A DNA stretch of 6,428 bases, from contig JAHZJY010000048.1 of the NCBI GenBank assembly GCA_022600695.1, positions 1 to 6,428 of the forward strand, in the 5' to 3' direction. Position 1 is the first letter of the stretch. Each line of letters starts with the position of its first letter. This document shows, piece by piece, positions 4,527 to 6,428 of this stretch. Below the pieces are notes generated by a model that worked only from the letters and a program-made list of their open reading frames with translations, made no database searches and was not told the DNA's origin. Origin of the DNA: Actinomycetes bacterium. GTDB taxonomy: Bacteria > Actinomycetota > Actinomycetes > Mycobacteriales > Mycobacteriaceae. The position numbers and the translations under genes were made by a program.

Positions 4527-5600
4527 ATGTCCAGCCGCCGGCTCGTCCCCCTGCTCGCGGCGCTGTTCCTCCTCGGCGGCTGCGGAACGGATTCCACCGT
4601 CACTGGGCCATCTGCCGTCATTACCGGGCTCACCGGGCCGTCACCGGACGTCACCGTGGCCGGGACCGTCGCCGACGATCTTGCGGTGCCCTGGGGCATC
4701 ACCTTCCTCCCGGACGGTTCGGCGCTGGTCAGTGAGCGTGAAACCGCACGCCTACTGCATATCGTCGACGGGCAGACACGCACCGTCGGCACCGTCGCCG
4801 ACGTTGCCGCCCGGGGTGAGGGCGGACTGCTCGGTCTCGCGTTCGCCGACAACCGGGTGTACGCCTACTACACCGGCCGCGACGACAACCGGGTGATTCG
4901 GATGGACTGGAAGGACGGCGCGATGAGCGCTGCGGAGCCGATCCTCACCGGAATCCCCAAGGCGGGAATCCACAATGGCGGACGTATCGCGTTCGGGCCG
5001 GACGGCATGCTCTACGTCGCCACCGGCGATGCCGGGGTTCCCGAGTCGGCTCAGGACCCGAACTCCCTGGCGGGAAAGATTCTTCGGATCACCCCGGACG
5101 GATCGGTGCCCGCCGAGAACCCGTTCCCCGGTTCTCCGGTGTTCTCAACCGGGCACCGCAATGTCCAGGGATTGGCGTTCGACTCCCGCGATCGGTTGTG
5201 GGCCAGCGAGTTCGGCCAAACCGATGTCGACGAACTCAACCTCATCACGGCCGGCTCCAACTACGGATGGCCGGAATGCGAGGGCGCCTGCGGGCGGGAT
5301 CCGTATGTCGACCCGTTCGTGCAATGGCAACCGACATCGACCGCATCCCCCAGCGGGATCGCGATCCTCGGTGATTACGCCTACGTCGCATCCCTGCGGG
5401 GACAGGTGGTATTCCAGGTGTCACTCGACGAGCCGGGAGCGGCCTCGCGGCTTGCCCTGGGCGACCTCGGCCGACTGCGCACCATCGTCGCCGCACCGGA
5501 CGGCACGCTCTGGCTCTCGACGAGCAACACCGACGGACGCGGCGACCCTCGCCCCGGTGACGACAGAATCCTTCGGCTCGCCGTATCCCCACTGCCCTGA
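4527..5600 (+). CDS. Lipoprotein of the PQQ-dependent glucose/sorbosone dehydrogenase family
   Basis: The 357-residue product begins MSSRRLVPLLAALFLLGGC: a short basic n-region, hydrophobic core and lipobox LGGC with Cys19, so it should be lipid-anchored on the outer face of the membrane. The rest is a six-bladed propeller of the GSDH family. Landmarks: PWGITFLPDG (55-64), GEGGLLGLAF (97-106), HNGGRIAFGPDG (149-160) with the presumed catalytic-base His149, ATGDAG (165-170), GHRNVQGLAFD (209-219) with Arg211 at the usual cofactor-site arginine, and ASEFGQ-x4-DELN then NYGWP. Characterised relatives oxidise aldose sugars using PQQ. In many the later motif is EHG; here it is EFG, as in other actinobacterial members. 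The start at 4527 is chosen over TTG 4485, which would add 14 residues before the signal peptide. Mycobacterial LppZ belongs to the same broad family, but this is not obviously its orthologue. Substrate and cofactor are unproven. Confidence 0.88.
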   Translation: MSSRRLVPLLAALFLLGGCGTDSTVTGPSAVITGLTGPSPDVTVAGTVADDLAVPWGITFLPDGSALVSERETARLLHIVDGQTRTVGTVADVAARGEGGLLGLAFADNRVYAYYTGRDDNRVIRMDWKDGAMSAAEPILTGIPKAGIHNGGRIAFGPDGMLYVATGDAGVPESAQDPNSLAGKILRITPDGSVPAENPFPGSPVFSTGHRNVQGLAFDSRDRLWASEFGQTDVDELNLITAGSNYGWPECEGACGRDPYVDPFVQWQPTSTASPSGIAILGDYAYVASLRGQVVFQVSLDEPGAASRLALGDLGRLRTIVAAPDGTLWLSTSNTDGRGDPRPGDDRILRLAVSPLP

Positions 5601-5658
5601 GGAACGAGAACCCGGTCGAGTCCCCCGTCCCGAACGCCTGCGTCGAGCGGGCTTGAGC

Positions 5659-5664
5659 CAATAT
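5659..5664 (+). promoter_or_regulatory. -10-like hexamer before the phosphonate-binding lipoprotein gene
   Basis: CAATAT lies six bases before an in-frame GTG at 5671. Transcription could start there, either translating from that GTG without a leader or giving a 24-base leader that carries the Shine-Dalgarno site for ATG 5695. The GTG would add eight residues with three acidic ones to the signal peptide n-region, which is unfavourable, so I prefer the short-leader reading. Confidence 0.35.
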
Positions 5665-5680
5665 CGTCAGGTGCCGACCG

Positions 5681-5686
5681 AGGGAG
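5681..5686 (+). promoter_or_regulatory. Shine-Dalgarno site of the phosphonate-binding lipoprotein gene
   Basis: AGGGAG ends eight bases before the ATG at 5695 and is the strongest ribosome binding site in the window. It supports ATG 5695 over the in-frame GTG at 5671 and ATG at 5704. Confidence 0.6.
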
Positions 5687-5694
5687 ATGAACGG

Positions 5695-6428
5695 ATGCCA
5701 CCGATGAATCTTCGCCACCCGCTTCTGGTGCTGATCGCCGTCCTGGGCATGATGACCTCGGCCTGCGGCGGCGGTGACCGGACCGGGTCACCGGCAGACG
5801 ACTCCCCCGGTGACCGGACGCTCACCGTGTACAGCGCCGACGGTCTGGGCGACTGGCTGCGGTCGCAGTTCGACGCCTTCACCAGCGCGACCGGGGTTCC
5901 CGTCACCCTGGTGGAGGCCGGCTCCGGGGAGACCGTCGCCCGCGCCCGGGATGAGCGGTCCGATCCGCAAGCCGATCTGCTGATCGTGCTGCCGCCGTTC
6001 ATCCAGAAAGCCGCCCAGTCCGGCCTGCTCCAGCCCGGCGACGCCGACACCACCGGGATCACCTCCCCGTTGATCGGCCCGGGAGGCATCTACGTGCCGA
6101 TCGTCAACAATGCACTGTGCTTCATCGCCAATCCCGGCGCCGACCCGCAACCCCAGACCTGGGACGACCTGCTCAAGCCCGACTTCGAAGGCAAACTGCA
6201 GTACTCCACCCCCGGCGAGGCCGGCGACGGCACGGCGATGCTGTTACTGCTGCAGCACCTCAAAGGAAAGCCCGCGGCGTTGGACTACCTGGCCGAATTG
6301 CAGGCCAACAACGTCGGGCCGGCCGCGTCCACCGGCAGCCTGCAACCCAAAGTCAGCAGCGGCCAACTGCTGGTCGCCAACGGCGATGTGCAGATGAACC
6401 TGGCGTCGATCAGGAACGACGGATCGAA
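5695..6428 (+). CDS. ABC-transporter substrate-binding lipoprotein, 2-aminoethylphosphonate (PhnS-like) type, 3'-truncated by the window
   Basis: The frame is open from ATG 5695 to the window end (244 residues plus two bases), so the C-terminus is missing. MPPMNLRHPLLVLIAVLG then MMTSAC is a lipoprotein signal; Cys24 is the likely lipidated residue, although Thr rather than Leu/Val at -3 is not canonical. The mature part follows the type 2 periplasmic-binding fold. TVYSADGLGDWL (44-55), TLVEAGSGETVAR (71-83), DPQADLLIVLPPFIQKAA (90-107) and GLLQPGD match what I recall of 2-aminoethylphosphonate-binding proteins (PhnS/TIGR03227), relatives of iron(III)-binding proteins. It would capture a phosphonate outside the membrane and pass it to a permease-ATPase expected downstream. 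The serines and glycines of SADG and AGSGE are plausible phosphonate contacts. The alternative is another small anion or an iron-chelate ligand. The Shine-Dalgarno site supports this start. Confidence 0.85.
   Translation, partial: MPPMNLRHPLLVLIAVLGMMTSACGGGDRTGSPADDSPGDRTLTVYSADGLGDWLRSQFDAFTSATGVPVTLVEAGSGETVARARDERSDPQADLLIVLPPFIQKAAQSGLLQPGDADTTGITSPLIGPGGIYVPIVNNALCFIANPGADPQPQTWDDLLKPDFEGKLQYSTPGEAGDGTAMLLLLQHLKGKPAALDYLAELQANNVGPAASTGSLQPKVSSGQLLVANGDVQMNLASIRNDGS

Overview
The window is GC-rich with strongly GC-biased codon third positions. It carries mycobacterial-type lipoprotein and secreted-protein signals, and several genes seem to start without a ribosome binding site, directly downstream of a -10-like hexamer. 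All this suggests a member of the Mycobacteriaceae, probably an environmental (Mycolicibacterium-like) species. The genus is inference; no rRNA or marker gene is present.

Layout. Left edge (1-174): the 5' part of a minus-strand ribbon-helix-helix antitoxin-like gene with a compact promoter/operator. Its base composition and codon use (TTA, CTA, GTA) are less GC-biased than the rest. Positions 175-394 show no gene. Positions 407-640 encode a tiny exported protein with two copies of a C-x12-C repeat. Positions 641-877 hold no intact gene, but a decayed helix-turn-helix (XRE-like) coding remnant may lie there. An FMN nitroreductase-family gene (878-1597) converges on a zinc-dependent medium-chain alcohol dehydrogenase (1690-2619, minus).

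Centre and right. Divergent from the dehydrogenase, across a regulatory gap with an AT-rich palindrome, is a tightly coupled pair: a cupin of the 2,4'-dihydroxyacetophenone dioxygenase type (2798-3253) and a cytochrome P450 (3253-4488), overlapping by one base. Next come a lipoprotein of the PQQ-dependent glucose/sorbosone dehydrogenase family (4527-5600) and the 5' part of a lipoprotein resembling 2-aminoethylphosphonate ABC-transporter binding proteins (5695 to the window end).

How it may work together. The cupin-P450 pair is the most system-like unit. A non-haem iron cupin that can cleave a C-C bond next to an aryl ketone, made with a P450 hydroxylase and facing an alcohol dehydrogenase, could form a short oxidative pathway for an aromatic or ketone substrate; this is inference. 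The two lipoproteins act at the cell envelope (periplasmic oxidation, phosphonate capture) and show no direct link to the pair. I see no rRNA, tRNA, CRISPR array, insertion sequence or convincing intrinsic terminator. Nothing here proves a new system; the cupin-P450 pair with its palindrome, the C-x12-C exported peptide and the recurrent leaderless-start architecture best deserve follow-up.
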